Origin: Mucilaginibacter sp. L196
GTDB lineage: Bacteria; Bacteroidota; Bacteroidia; Sphingobacteriales; Sphingobacteriaceae
NCBI RefSeq assembly: GCF_009765905.1
Contig: NZ_LMUO01000019.1
Span: 394,541 to 458,540 of the forward strand
DNA: 64,000 nucleotides
Reading direction: 5' to 3'
Below the pieces are notes generated by a model. The model did not search any database. It had not been told where the DNA came from and worked only from the letters and a program-made list of their open reading frames with translations. Numbering within the stretch: position 1 is the first letter of the stretch; each line of letters starts with the position of its first letter. Shown here in pieces: positions 1-9,124 of this stretch. Made by a program: the position numbers and the translations under genes.

Positions 1-1
1 C

Positions 2-469
2 ATCACAGCTGAACGCCAGGAAGGAGTGATACAATATTTAATTGGAAAATACCGTATGACCAGGATGATTGAGGCAGAGGCAAGCGGTGATAAAGATGTT
101 TATACCATTACTGAGTTTTTTAAGGACTTGAACCATGCGATTGATAAGGAACTGTATACCCACCAGCCTATAGATGTTTACAGGCGTAACCTGCAAAAAA
201 GCTATGTTGAAAATTTGATCAGTATAATTAAGCCTTCTGCAGTAATGCCTTATTTGGGCGCTGCGGATAGTCCAAATGGGCCACCCTCGCAATTAGATAA
301 TGCGCCATTAAAATCTCAATCCAGTGATATGTCATCAGTAATCAAATCACAATTACATTACCAGCAAAAGTTGATCAAAGCGGATCTTCCATTTGTTAAA
401 GATGAAATGACCAGAAGCCACTTATTGGATTTGAATGATAGAATTATAGAGGCGCTTAGTGTTAAATAA
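2..469 (+). CDS. Zinc-dependent metalloprotease (DUF5117/DUF4953-like), C-terminal end only
   Basis: The frame is open from the window edge, so only about the last 155 residues are present. The visible part resembles the C-terminal tail of the large secreted zinc metalloproteases that often accompany SusC/SusD loci in Bacteroidota: a helical stretch with RMTRMIEAEASG, then DVYRRNLQKSYVENLI, then a final helix with SHLLDLNDRIIEAL. The catalytic HExxH region would lie upstream of the window, so activity cannot be judged. A GTG at 26 is only an internal codon; the true start is outside. The next small ORF follows directly. The family call rests on the RRNLQ and MIEAEA motifs, from memory. Confidence 0.6.
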   Translation: MTAERQEGVIQYLIGKYRMTRMIEAEASGDKDVYTITEFFKDLNHAIDKELYTHQPIDVYRRNLQKSYVENLISIIKPSAVMPYLGAADSPNGPPSQLDNAPLKSQSSDMSSVIKSQLHYQQKLIKADLPFVKDEMTRSHLLDLNDRIIEALSVK

Positions 470-500
470 ATTCGTCATTATAGTAAATACCTATTGTTTT

Positions 501-647
501 ATGGATATCATATTTTTTATTGGGATATCTCTGACTTCCTTAATTGCGATAGTTGTTATTATAAAAATGATCAGCAATCGAATGAAAGGAAAAGATGAGC
601 TTGATGGTCTGTTTACTTTCAAATACAAGAGAAAAGATCAGAGATGA
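501..647 (+). CDS. Small single-pass membrane protein, unknown function
   Basis: A 48-residue protein starting at ATG 501 (MDIIFFIGISL). It has one hydrophobic helix at about residues 3-22 and a basic, charged tail ending KYKRKDQR, which suggests a cytoplasmic C-terminus. The frame extends back to a GTG at 459 that overlaps the metalloprotease stop. I prefer 501 because the hydrophobic segment then begins at the N-terminus, but no ribosome site decides it. Its stop codon overlaps the start of the next tiny ORF (ATGA). I do not recognise a family. Confidence 0.4.
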   Translation: MDIIFFIGISLTSLIAIVVIIKMISNRMKGKDELDGLFTFKYKRKDQR

Positions 648-736
648 ATGCAATTACCTTAGGTTATATATTTATCATGGTGTTTGTATTTGCCGTAATC
701 ATGCAAACATCAAAGAACCGCCGTTACGGGGGCTAA
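644..736 (+). CDS. Tiny 30-residue membrane peptide
   Basis: ATG at 644 overlaps the preceding stop as ATGA, a common arrangement for translational coupling. The 30-residue product is almost entirely one hydrophobic helix (GYIFIMVFVFAVIM), followed by a short basic end with KNRRYGG. A strong hairpin terminator starts 48 bases downstream, so this would be the last gene of the operon. Size and layout recall small membrane subunits or modulators, but no family is recognised. It could also be chance coding, as the ORF is very short. Confidence 0.35.
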   Translation: MNAITLGYIFIMVFVFAVIMQTSKNRRYGG

Positions 737-783
737 AAACACTCTTTGTTCTTTATAAATTAGTTTAATAGTTAATTAGATAG

Positions 784-816
784 GCGCATCCCGGAAAGAG
801 CCGGGAGCGCTTTTTT
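784..816 (+). terminator. Rho-independent terminator
   Basis: GCGC and CCCGG at 784-794 pair with CCGGG and GCGC at 801-810 around an AAAGAG loop, followed at once by six T at 811-816. It would end the metalloprotease operon. The IS982 fragment begins inside the T-run. Confidence 0.75.
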
Positions 817-1115
817 GAATTTTCGGACTAAGGTGTTCAATGGCTCCGGAATATCTATACTAAAAGACGGTATTCCGGTTGAGTTTGGCTTTGTTGCTGG
901 TAGTGAACATGATTCATTGGCCTTAAAGAAGTTGCCTTTGGAACTCCCTGCTGAAAGCGAAATATTTGCAGATTCTGCTTATACGAATTATGAGATTGAG
1001 GATAAATTAATGGAAACTGACAAGATATTCTTAAAGGTTTATCGAAAATCAAATGCAACAAGAAAAGACAGTGTGAACGCCGCCTTATTAAGGAATATGC
1101 ATAATTAAGAACCTT
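815..1115 (+). mobile_element. IS982-family transposase remnant (truncated, frameshifted)
   Basis: The translation of 815-1108 matches the core of an IS982-type DDE transposase. It shows ILKDGIPVEFGFVAGSEHD, then LPLELPAESEIFADSAYTNY with the DSAY motif, then KIFLKVYRKSNATRKDS. The N-terminal part, with the first acidic residue, is missing. Near 1062-1070 the frame breaks: the original continuation CERRLIKEYA lies in another frame and then stops. No terminal inverted repeats or target duplication were recognised. This is a dead fragment. The 5' edge abuts the upstream terminator, so an old insertion or deletion joined them. Confidence 0.65.
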
Positions 1116-1391
1116 GAGTTAATTAATAACAGCCTGATTGATTCATTACTGATAATTCTTATGTAATTCTGATTATGCATTAAAAAACAGATGGATAATA
1201 TGCATTTGATCGAGTTATCCCCCCTCTTTGATCCCGTACCCCCCTTTCTTTTTTTTTTCAACATTGTATTTTCGGATCGTTATAGTCTGGAAGGGTAATT
1301 GACCAGTTTTACTTTTCAAGTTGAGTGAAAACCACAACGTGAAGCCTGTGCTATGCATTAATACATCAAGCTTTATGAACCAATCTAATTA

Positions 1392-1991
1392 ATGCCTGTA
1401 ATACCCGATTTTGACGCTTTTCCAGAATGTGAACTTTTACAGCAGGTAGCGCTGAGTAATGAGGATGCATTCCGGCAATTATTTACAACATACAATCATC
1501 AGTTAGGTACATACATTTTCCGTTTAACTGATTCTATGGAACTATCTGAAGAAATAGTACAAGATGTATTTCTAAAAATATGGGAGAACCGTGAAACGTT
1601 AACCGGTGTAAGAAATTTCAAAGCTTATCTTTTTGTGGTTTCTAAAAATCATGCTTTAAATTGTTTAAGGAAACTTATAAATGAACGCGCATATCAGCAA
1701 GAATGGGAAGAAAGTTCTATAAACGGATTTACAATAACTGAAGAAGAAAAAGCTGACAGATATTATGGCTTGTTGGATGAAGCTATTGATCATTTACCTC
1801 CGCAACAGCAAAAGGTTTATTTGCTTAGTCGTCACGAACATCTTAAATATGCAGAAATAGCCAAACAACTAAGCCTCTCACGCGAAACCGTCAAAAAATA
1901 CCTCCAGATTGCAATTGCCTCAATAACAACTCATGTACATGCAAACATGGATAAAACCATGATTTTGTTTGCCCTTTTATTACTTTTCTGA
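1392..1991 (+). CDS. ECF sigma factor (Bacteroidota FecI-like, TIGR02985 type)
   Basis: A 199-residue RNA polymerase sigma-70 factor of the extracytoplasmic-function class. Region 2 is at about residues 22-92 (AFRQLFTTYNHQLGTYIFRL, EEIVQDVFLKIWENRE, NFKAYLFVVSKNHALNCLR). Region 4 is at about 125-178 (LDEAIDHLPPQQQKVYLL, then the helix-turn-helix YAEIAKQLSLSRETVKKYL). The end is hydrophobic (MILFALLLLF), as in several Bacteroidota sigma factors. A FecR anti-sigma gene follows after 107 bases and an STN-bearing SusC after that, the standard trans-envelope module in which substrate binding at the outer membrane releases the sigma factor. The start at 1392 follows the leader-like TTTATGAACCAATCTAATTA. 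Confidence 0.92.
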   Translation: MPVIPDFDAFPECELLQQVALSNEDAFRQLFTTYNHQLGTYIFRLTDSMELSEEIVQDVFLKIWENRETLTGVRNFKAYLFVVSKNHALNCLRKLINERAYQQEWEESSINGFTITEEEKADRYYGLLDEAIDHLPPQQQKVYLLSRHEHLKYAEIAKQLSLSRETVKKYLQIAIASITTHVHANMDKTMILFALLLLF

Positions 1992-2098
1992 TTTTTTTTA
2001 AATCAATACCCCCTTTTTTACCCCTCCTTGTGTCTTATCTATCGTAAGGCTGCCAAGCCATTATAAACCTCAAAAATTAAGGTATTAAATGTATTGCT

Positions 2099-3286
2099 AT
2101 GAATAGAATAGATACAAGGCTGATTTATTTATTTAATCTTTATTTTGAGAAAACAGCTACTCAAGATGAGGTAGATGAATTATTTAAGTTGTTGCAAACA
2201 TCTGATGATGAGCAATTAACTTTTTTCATTCGGCAGGCATGGGACGATTTGCAAGTTACAAAACCTCTATTTGACCCCTCACAGAGCGAGGATATACTTA
2301 ATAGGATATTGCATACCAGAACCGCTAAAAACAAAGTGTTTAATACGCTACCTATAAAGAAAATGTTTGTATGGCGAAAATTTGCAACGGCTGCAGCTGT
2401 TCTCTTTTTTATAGGCATTGGGTTCTACCTGCAAAACAAGGTGAACAAACCTCAAATAATTACAGCAAAGTTATTACATGATGTTATGCCAGGAGGCAAC
2501 AAAGCGACATTAACACTGGCAAATGGTTCATCCATTATATTGGATACTGCCCATAATGGTGTTTTAGCAAAACAAGGTAACAGCATAATTAATAAAACTA
2601 AAAATGGGCAACTTGTTTACAGCGCTGATCCTAATGAGCAGGCTGCAACTCCGGTAACCAATACCATTTCAACACCCCGTGGGGGGCAGTATCAGGTAGT
2701 ACTGCCCGATGGTAGCAAAGTTTGGCTTAATGCAGCATCTTCCATAAAATACCCTACTTTTTTTAATGGAAAAAAAAGACTGGTTGAAATTACAGGAGAA
2801 GCATATTTTGAAGTGGCTAAAAATGCTTCAATGCCTTTTATAGTAAAATCAAACAGAGCAGAAGTTGAAGTTTTGGGAACCCATTTCAATATAATGGCCT
2901 ATGATGATGAAACTTTAATGAAAACAACGCTGCTTGAAGGTTCAGTAAAAATAACAAGTGGAAAAACCAGCGATATTTTAAAACCCGGAGAACAAGCTTT
3001 ATTGAATGAAAAAGGGCAGCTACAGGTAACCGATGATGTGGATGTGAATGAGGAAACTGCCTGGAAAAATGGATTATTTCAGTTTAAAGATGCTGATGTT
3101 GAATCTATTATGCGCCAGTTGGGCAGATGGTATAATGTAACTATAAGTTACGAGGGCAAAATTTGTGCGAGGCAATATACCGGTAAAATTTCGCGCAATG
3201 TTAAAGCCTCTGAATTATTAAATATGTTAAAATATACAGGACTTAATTCCAGAATAGAGGGAAAAAATATCATTATAACAAATTGA
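2099..3286 (+). CDS. FecR-family anti-sigma factor
   Basis: A 395-residue inner-membrane anti-sigma factor. Residues 1-80 are the cytoplasmic sigma-binding part (LFNLYFEKTATQDEVDELF, RQAWDDL). One transmembrane helix lies at about 92-112 (FATAAAVLFFIGIGFYL). The periplasmic FecR domain is at about 190-290 (STPRGGQYQVVLPDGSKVWL, LVEITGEAYFEVAKN, VEVLGTHFNIMAYDDE) and a C-terminal DUF4974 domain is at about 325-393 (FKDADVESIMRQLGRWYNV). It should hold the upstream sigma factor inactive until it contacts the STN domain of the SusC at 3614. Length and domain order are typical. Confidence 0.92.
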   Translation: MNRIDTRLIYLFNLYFEKTATQDEVDELFKLLQTSDDEQLTFFIRQAWDDLQVTKPLFDPSQSEDILNRILHTRTAKNKVFNTLPIKKMFVWRKFATAAAVLFFIGIGFYLQNKVNKPQIITAKLLHDVMPGGNKATLTLANGSSIILDTAHNGVLAKQGNSIINKTKNGQLVYSADPNEQAATPVTNTISTPRGGQYQVVLPDGSKVWLNAASSIKYPTFFNGKKRLVEITGEAYFEVAKNASMPFIVKSNRAEVEVLGTHFNIMAYDDETLMKTTLLEGSVKITSGKTSDILKPGEQALLNEKGQLQVTDDVDVNEETAWKNGLFQFKDADVESIMRQLGRWYNVTISYEGKICARQYTGKISRNVKASELLNMLKYTGLNSRIEGKNIIITN

Positions 3287-3613
3287 AATGCAATGATAAT
3301 TAATGGATAGGACCATTACTTGTTAATATAAACAACATAGGAAGAGAATATCCAACCTTAATACAACAACCAATTAATAACTAACCAATTGTTCACCTAA
3401 AACACCCTAAAATGAGAAGAAAAATACGAAACCTCCAATAAATATCAAAGGGCAATCAGCTACAATTTATAAAACTCAGCTTAAAGTTTATAAGCCGTAC
3501 TTAAAGAAAAAACCGGGAAACGTTTGCCGCGCTTTCCCGGCTAATATCTGGGTTGCCCAACAATCACATTCTAGTAATTAAAAGCTAACGTTTAACCCAA
3601 ACATTACAAAAAT
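3287..3613 (+). promoter_or_regulatory. Leader region of the STN-SusC operon with hairpin
   Basis: This 327-base gap has no convincing gene. It contains CCAATTAATAACTAACCAATTG near 3370-3390, related to leader motifs seen elsewhere in the window. A hairpin has CCGGGAAA at 3513-3520 pairing with TTTCCCGG at 3533-3540 and has no T-run. A 9-codon ORF at 3412-3441 (MRRKIRNLQ) starts like other genes here but is too short to call. The sigma-dependent promoter of the operon probably lies here; no -35/-10 for an ECF factor was identified. Confidence 0.35.
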
Positions 3614-6600
3614 ATGAATTTTAATTCTAATGGCACGCCTGTGATATGGCGTGCACTATCCAAAATATTATTGGTTATGAGAATAGCTGCTTTTTTATTA
3701 GTTGTAACCCTTGTGCATGTAACGGCCAAAGGTTATAGCCAAAATATAACAATTCATGAAAAAAACACATCTATTGAGGGCGTTTTACGATCAATTGAAA
3801 AGCAAAGCGGCTATCATTTTCTCTATGACAAGCTCAATTTGTCCGGAACTGAAAAAATAAATATTGAAGTAAGTAATGTAAGTATTGAAGAAGCACTTAA
3901 TGAGTGCCTTAAAAACGAACATATTACTTACAAAATTTTTCAGCAAACGATTGTTCTAAAACGTAATGAGGAAATTAAAGCTGTTAATACCTTTTCCAAT
4001 ATCCAGAAAGTACAAGGAATTGTAACCGATGAAAAAGGCGAGACGCTTGTTGGTGTATCAATTAAGTTGAAAGGTTCACTAGGTGGTACTGTTACAGATG
4101 TAGATGGGAAGTATACGATAAATATACAGGGTGTAAAAGATACGCTTGTGTTTACCTACGTAGGCTTTGATACCCAGGGAATAGCGGTAAACGGGCGAAC
4201 AGTTATTAATGTGAAAATGGTAGCAAAAGAAAGTAATCTGGACGAAATAGCGGTAGTAGCTTATGGTACCCAGAAGAAAACAACGATGATTAGTGCCATT
4301 ACGACTATTGATCCAAAAGATTTGAAAGGCCCTACCAGCAACCTTACTACCATGTTGGCAGGGCAATTAGCCGGGATCATTTCCTATCAGCGGAGTGGTG
4401 AGCCTGGCAAAGACAATGCCTCGTTTTTTATCAGGAATATTGGTTCAACAAACAGTACCCCTCTTATTTTAATTGATGGGATTGAATCTACTGCTACTGA
4501 TCTTGCCAGATTGCAACCCGATGATATTGCAGGTTTCTCAATACTTAAGGATGCGACCGCCACATCGGTATATGGCGCAAGAGGTGCAAATGGTGTTATA
4601 TTGATAAATACCAAGACAGGGATAGTTGGAAAAATGAAATTAAATTTCCGAATAGAGAATTCCACGTCTGCCAATACCAAGAATATTGGGTTAGCGGATA
4701 ATATTACCTACATGACACTTGCCAATGAGGCTGCACTTACAAGAAATCCGCTTGCTTCATTGCCATATTCTCAAAATAAAATTGATCATACGGCTAATGG
4801 GGATAACCCATTATTGTACCCTAATAATAATTGGATACAGGAATTAATAAAAAATCAAACTAATAATGAAAGAGTTAATTTGAATGCCAGCGGAGGTACA
4901 GATAAGTCAAAGTATTATATAGCAATGACGTATAACCTTGATAATGGCAATTTGAAAGATAACTCCCTAAATGGGTTCAGTAACAACATTAAGCTGCAAT
5001 CATATTCTCTTTTGTCAAATGTTACTTTAAGTCTCACAAAAACAACAGAGGCACTTATAAGCCTTAAGGGGCAATTTGATGATTATTCTGGCCCTATTGG
5101 TGGCGGCACGGCTGTATATAATGATGCTTTATGGAGCAATCCTGTAGCTTTTCCTGCTGTTTATCCTGCCAGTTTATTACCGTACTCAAATCACCCGTTG
5201 TTTGGAAACGCGTTTATTGGAACCAGTAGCAATTTATATAACAACCCTTATGCAGAATCTCTTTCGGGTTATCAAGCAGAAACCACAAGCACATTAACAG
5301 CACAGTTCAGTTTAAAGCAAAAGCTTGATGCTATTACGCCAGGTTTGTCTGCCCGGATGATGGCCTACACAACACGATATGCAGATTTCTCAGTTTCCCG
5401 TAGCGTTAGTCCTTATTACTACCAGGCTAACTCAATAAACGGGGTATTTACCGGTTTAACCCAGCTTAATACAGGGTTGGCCGGGGCCCCGGGTGTAACA
5501 CCAACAGAATATCTGACTTACAATCCCGGAGCCGCTACTGTTAATAGCAATACTTATGGAGAAGCAGCTATTAATTATTCCAGGGTGTTTAATAAAGTAC
5601 ATAGTGTAGGTGGTTTGTTGATTGGAACAATCAGTGATTATGTGACAGGCAACGCCCCAGATTTAGTAACGTCTTTACCGGCGCGTAACGAAGGGGTTTC
5701 AGGTAGGTTTACGTATGGATATGATAATCGTTACTTGTTTGAATATGATTTCGGGTATACAGGTTCTGAGCGTTTTGCAGCCAATCACCGGTTTGGTTTC
5801 TTTCCTTCAATTGGAGGCGGATGGATAGTATCTAACGAAAAATTCTTTAAACCATTCCTAGGTACCATTAATCAGCTTAAGTTTAGGTTTACGTATGGCT
5901 TGTCAGGTAACGATAATATTGGTACCGCAAACGAGCGTTTCTTCTATTTATCAAATGTGAATTTAAATGGCGGGTCTACCGGAAACTTTGGTACAAATTT
6001 TACTTACAGCAGGCCTACAGTATCTACAAGCCAATATGAAAACGATAACATCACATGGGAACTAACAAAACAAACCAATATTGGATTGGATTTGACGCTT
6101 TTTCATGACTTGACTATATCGGTAGATGCATACCAAAAATATGTCAGTAATATATTGTTGACAGGCGATATAACAACTACCATACCTTCGTCTATGGGGC
6201 TGCAGGCAAATCTTCAGTCCAATACCGGTATTAATTACGGTAAGGGTGCAGAGGTTACTTTAAATTACTCTAAATCATTTAACAATTCTTTATGGATACA
6301 AACACGCGGAACCTTTACTTATCAAGTGAGCAAGGTGATAGCAGATTTGGAACCTCAATATCCGGCGAACGAAAAATATTTATCGCAGATAGGTAACTCA
6401 GCTGATCAGATATATGGCCTTGTTGCAGAAAGACTGTTTATTGATCAACAGGAGGTTAATAATTCTCCTGCGCAATTTGGCAACGTTCTGGGCGGAGATA
6501 TTAAATACAGGGATATAAATGGAGATGGAAAAATTACCAATGAGGATATTGTGCCTATCGGTTATCCCACTACACCCGAAATTATATATGGGTTTGGCTT

Positions 6601-7063
6601 CTCGATAGGGTACAAAAACTTTGATATTAGTTCGTTTTTTCAAGGCTCAGCCAGATCATCATTTCTTATTAACCCAGCCAATATTACCCCTTTTTATCTT
6701 AATGGAGGCAGCCAGAATGGCTTACTAAAGGCTATTGCTGATAGCCATTGGTCCGAAGCCAACCAAAACTCATACGCTTTCTGGCCACGGTTAGATCCTA
6801 ACATTAACGCAAATAATAGCCAAGCATCAACCTGGTGGTTGGAAGACGGATCTTTTATACGATTAAAATCAGCAGAAATCGGGTATAATGTTCCTGATCC
6901 ACTTTTAAAGAAACTGGGTTTACGCAGCGGGCGTGTTTATGTAAATGGCACAAATTTATTAACCATGAGTGTATTTAAACTATGGGACCCAGAAATGGGG
7001 GCTTCAGGATTGGGATATCCAGTGCAAAAGGTATTCAATATAGGTATAATGATAGGATTTTAA
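3614..7063 (+). CDS. SusC/RagA-family TonB-dependent transporter with STN signalling domain
   Basis: A 1149-residue outer-membrane importer. The signal peptide is about residues 1-42. An STN (secretin/TonB N-terminal) domain at about 45-116 marks a transducing receptor that signals to FecR. A carboxypeptidase-like repeat is at about 133-203 (VQGIVTDEKGETLVGVSI), then a TonB-box-like LDEIAVVAYGTQ at about 209-220 and the plug (LIDGIESTATDLARLQPDDI, then SILKDATATSVYGARGANGV). The beta barrel fills the rest and ends KVFNIGIMIGF with the usual terminal Phe. SusD follows after 25 bases. The likely substrate is an oligosaccharide from pectin or a related plant glycan, judged only from neighbouring blocks. 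Confidence 0.95.
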   Translation: MNFNSNGTPVIWRALSKILLVMRIAAFLLVVTLVHVTAKGYSQNITIHEKNTSIEGVLRSIEKQSGYHFLYDKLNLSGTEKINIEVSNVSIEEALNECLKNEHITYKIFQQTIVLKRNEEIKAVNTFSNIQKVQGIVTDEKGETLVGVSIKLKGSLGGTVTDVDGKYTINIQGVKDTLVFTYVGFDTQGIAVNGRTVINVKMVAKESNLDEIAVVAYGTQKKTTMISAITTIDPKDLKGPTSNLTTMLAGQLAGIISYQRSGEPGKDNASFFIRNIGSTNSTPLILIDGIESTATDLARLQPDDIAGFSILKDATATSVYGARGANGVILINTKTGIVGKMKLNFRIENSTSANTKNIGLADNITYMTLANEAALTRNPLASLPYSQNKIDHTANGDNPLLYPNNNWIQELIKNQTNNERVNLNASGGTDKSKYYIAMTYNLDNGNLKDNSLNGFSNNIKLQSYSLLSNVTLSLTKTTEALISLKGQFDDYSGPIGGGTAVYNDALWSNPVAFPAVYPASLLPYSNHPLFGNAFIGTSSNLYNNPYAESLSGYQAETTSTLTAQFSLKQKLDAITPGLSARMMAYTTRYADFSVSRSVSPYYYQANSINGVFTGLTQLNTGLAGAPGVTPTEYLTYNPGAATVNSNTYGEAAINYSRVFNKVHSVGGLLIGTISDYVTGNAPDLVTSLPARNEGVSGRFTYGYDNRYLFEYDFGYTGSERFAANHRFGFFPSIGGGWIVSNEKFFKPFLGTINQLKFRFTYGLSGNDNIGTANERFFYLSNVNLNGGSTGNFGTNFTYSRPTVSTSQYENDNITWELTKQTNIGLDLTLFHDLTISVDAYQKYVSNILLTGDITTTIPSSMGLQANLQSNTGINYGKGAEVTLNYSKSFNNSLWIQTRGTFTYQVSKVIADLEPQYPANEKYLSQIGNSADQIYGLVAERLFIDQQEVNNSPAQFGNVLGGDIKYRDINGDGKITNEDIVPIGYPTTPEIIYGFGFSIGYKNFDISSFFQGSARSSFLINPANITPFYLNGGSQNGLLKAIADSHWSEANQNSYAFWPRLDPNINANNSQASTWWLEDGSFIRLKSAEIGYNVPDPLLKKLGLRSGRVYVNGTNLLTMSVFKLWDPEMGASGLGYPVQKVFNIGIMIGF

Positions 7064-7088
7064 GTTTTAATAAAAAAAATTAAGTTAT

Positions 7089-9080
7089 ATGAACTGTAAT
7101 AAAACTAATAGTAACGGCATTGAGAAAATGCTGTTCGGTTACAAAAAACATAGGGTATTGTTTGGCCGGCCCAGGTGTGGTATAATTTTCATATTTATAC
7201 TTTCACCACTGTTTGGCACTTCCTGCAAAAAATCATATTTGAATGTAGTGCCTGATAATGTGGCTACAATAGCTAATGCTTTCGCATCAAAAATAGAGGC
7301 CGAAAAATATTTGTTTACCTGTTATTCTTACATACCAAACAACGAAAATCCCACATTTAATCCAGGTATATCGGCTGGCGATGAGGTTTTTTTTACGGAT
7401 AACGACCCTTCTCTAGTAAATATTAGCGATGTAATGCAACTAGACTTCGGCGGACAGAATACGTCAAATCCGATAGCTAACTATATGGACGGTACGCGGG
7501 GGGCAAATGCAAATTATAAAGCAATAAGGGATTGTAATGTGTTTTTGGATAATGTGAGCAACCCAAGCGAAGTACCCGACCTTGATATTGACACCAGGAC
7601 CAGATGGATTGCCGAAGTTCAGTTTCTTAAAGCATATTATCATTTTATGATGTTTAGGGCTTATGGTCCAATTCCTATAATTGATAAAAATTTACCAATT
7701 AGCGCTTCATTAGATCAGATGCATGTTAAGCGTCAATCAGTAGATAGTGTGGTGAATTACATCTCAAATTTGCTTGATGTTGCTGCCGCCAAGCTGCCTT
7801 TAACCATAACCAATACAACTAATGAATTGGGGCGTATTACAAGTCCCATCGCTTTAAGCTTAAAAGCACGATTATTAGCAACAGCGGCAAGTCCTTTATT
7901 TAATGGCAATTCCGACTACAGTTCTTTCAAAAATGCAGATGGTGTGGCACTCTTTAATCCTTCGTACAGTGTAGCCAAATGGCAGCGGGCCGCCGCCGCA
8001 TGTAAAGCGGCTATAGATTTATGCGCCACAGCAAATATTAAGCTATATACTTTCCCTGCACAAACAAATCATCTTAGCGACACTACGATGACGGAAATGA
8101 GTATTAGAAACGCAATGAGCGAACCATGGAACAGTGAATTAATATGGGGATTAACAACAAACAATAATACCAATTTTATACAGATGGCCGGTAAAGGCGA
8201 ATTTGATTTTAATTACGGATCTGGAGCTCAGGGTGACCCCTTAATAGGACCTACTATAAAAATGGCGAAAATGTTTTACACTCAAAATGGTGTTCCGATT
8301 GATGAGGATAAAACGCTTGATTTTACCAATATAGCTACACTACGGGTGGCAACCCATGCTGAGCGGTTTAATATTAAAGAAGGTGAAACAACAGCAAGGT
8401 TAAATTTTGACAGAGAACCCAGATATTATGCGGATTTAGGCTTTGACAGGGGTATTTGGTATATGGCTAACAGCCCGTCACTAACCGACGAAAATACATT
8501 TTATTTGATGCTTCGTAATACTGAAATAAGTACAGGCGGAACAGTAACTCCGTCGGGCATGTATATGAAAAAGGTTCTTAATTGGCATTTCGAGTATAAC
8601 AACCCTTATCAAAGTGTTAATTATCCATGGCCCGAAATACGCCTCGCTGATATATATCTGTTATATGCCGAAGCTTTAAATGAAGCACAAGGACCCGGTT
8701 CCGATGTATATAACTACGTTAATCAGGTAAGAGCAAGGGCAGGTTTACAATCAGTACAAACTTCGTGGGGAAATTTTAGTACAAACCCCACTAAATATAC
8801 AACCCAGGCTGGTATGCGGGTCATCATTCAAAGGGAGCGAAGCATTGAGCTTTGTTTTGAAGGTCAACGCTACTGGGATTTGTTACGATGGAAAACGGCC
8901 GCTCAGGAACTTGCAGGCAATGTAACAGGTTGGACTGTAAGTGGAAAAACCCCTGACCTATATTACCGTGAAATTACGCTTAATACGAGATTTTTTGTTA
9001 CTCCGCGCGACTATTTATGGCCAATAGAAGATCAGGATTTACTTGTGAATCCAAATCTAGTACAGAATCCTAACTGGTAA
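7089..9080 (+). CDS. SusD/RagB-family glycan-binding lipoprotein
   Basis: A 663-residue surface lipoprotein, partner of the SusC just upstream. The lipobox LFGTSC places the lipidated Cys at about residue 46, late for a signal peptide. An internal Met at residue 14 (7128) would give a more usual leader and may be the real start. SusD marks include FLKAYYHFMMFRAYGPIPI, SLKARLLATAASPLFNG with TPR-like helices, WPEIRLADIYLLYAEALNEA, IIQRERSIELCFEGQRYWDL and the C-terminal YLWPIEDQDLLVNPNLVQNP. It would lid the SusC barrel and capture oligosaccharide at the cell surface. Confidence 0.94.
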   Translation: MNCNKTNSNGIEKMLFGYKKHRVLFGRPRCGIIFIFILSPLFGTSCKKSYLNVVPDNVATIANAFASKIEAEKYLFTCYSYIPNNENPTFNPGISAGDEVFFTDNDPSLVNISDVMQLDFGGQNTSNPIANYMDGTRGANANYKAIRDCNVFLDNVSNPSEVPDLDIDTRTRWIAEVQFLKAYYHFMMFRAYGPIPIIDKNLPISASLDQMHVKRQSVDSVVNYISNLLDVAAAKLPLTITNTTNELGRITSPIALSLKARLLATAASPLFNGNSDYSSFKNADGVALFNPSYSVAKWQRAAAACKAAIDLCATANIKLYTFPAQTNHLSDTTMTEMSIRNAMSEPWNSELIWGLTTNNNTNFIQMAGKGEFDFNYGSGAQGDPLIGPTIKMAKMFYTQNGVPIDEDKTLDFTNIATLRVATHAERFNIKEGETTARLNFDREPRYYADLGFDRGIWYMANSPSLTDENTFYLMLRNTEISTGGTVTPSGMYMKKVLNWHFEYNNPYQSVNYPWPEIRLADIYLLYAEALNEAQGPGSDVYNYVNQVRARAGLQSVQTSWGNFSTNPTKYTTQAGMRVIIQRERSIELCFEGQRYWDLLRWKTAAQELAGNVTGWTVSGKTPDLYYREITLNTRFFVTPRDYLWPIEDQDLLVNPNLVQNPNW

Positions 9081-9124
9081 AAATACCAGTTGACATATAT
9101 TTTAAATCACAAAATATTAAAAAA

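Noticed and set aside
3412..3441. Nine-codon leader peptide upstream of STN-SusC
   Set aside because: Too short to support and without a repeated codon typical of attenuators; mentioned only inside the leader entry.
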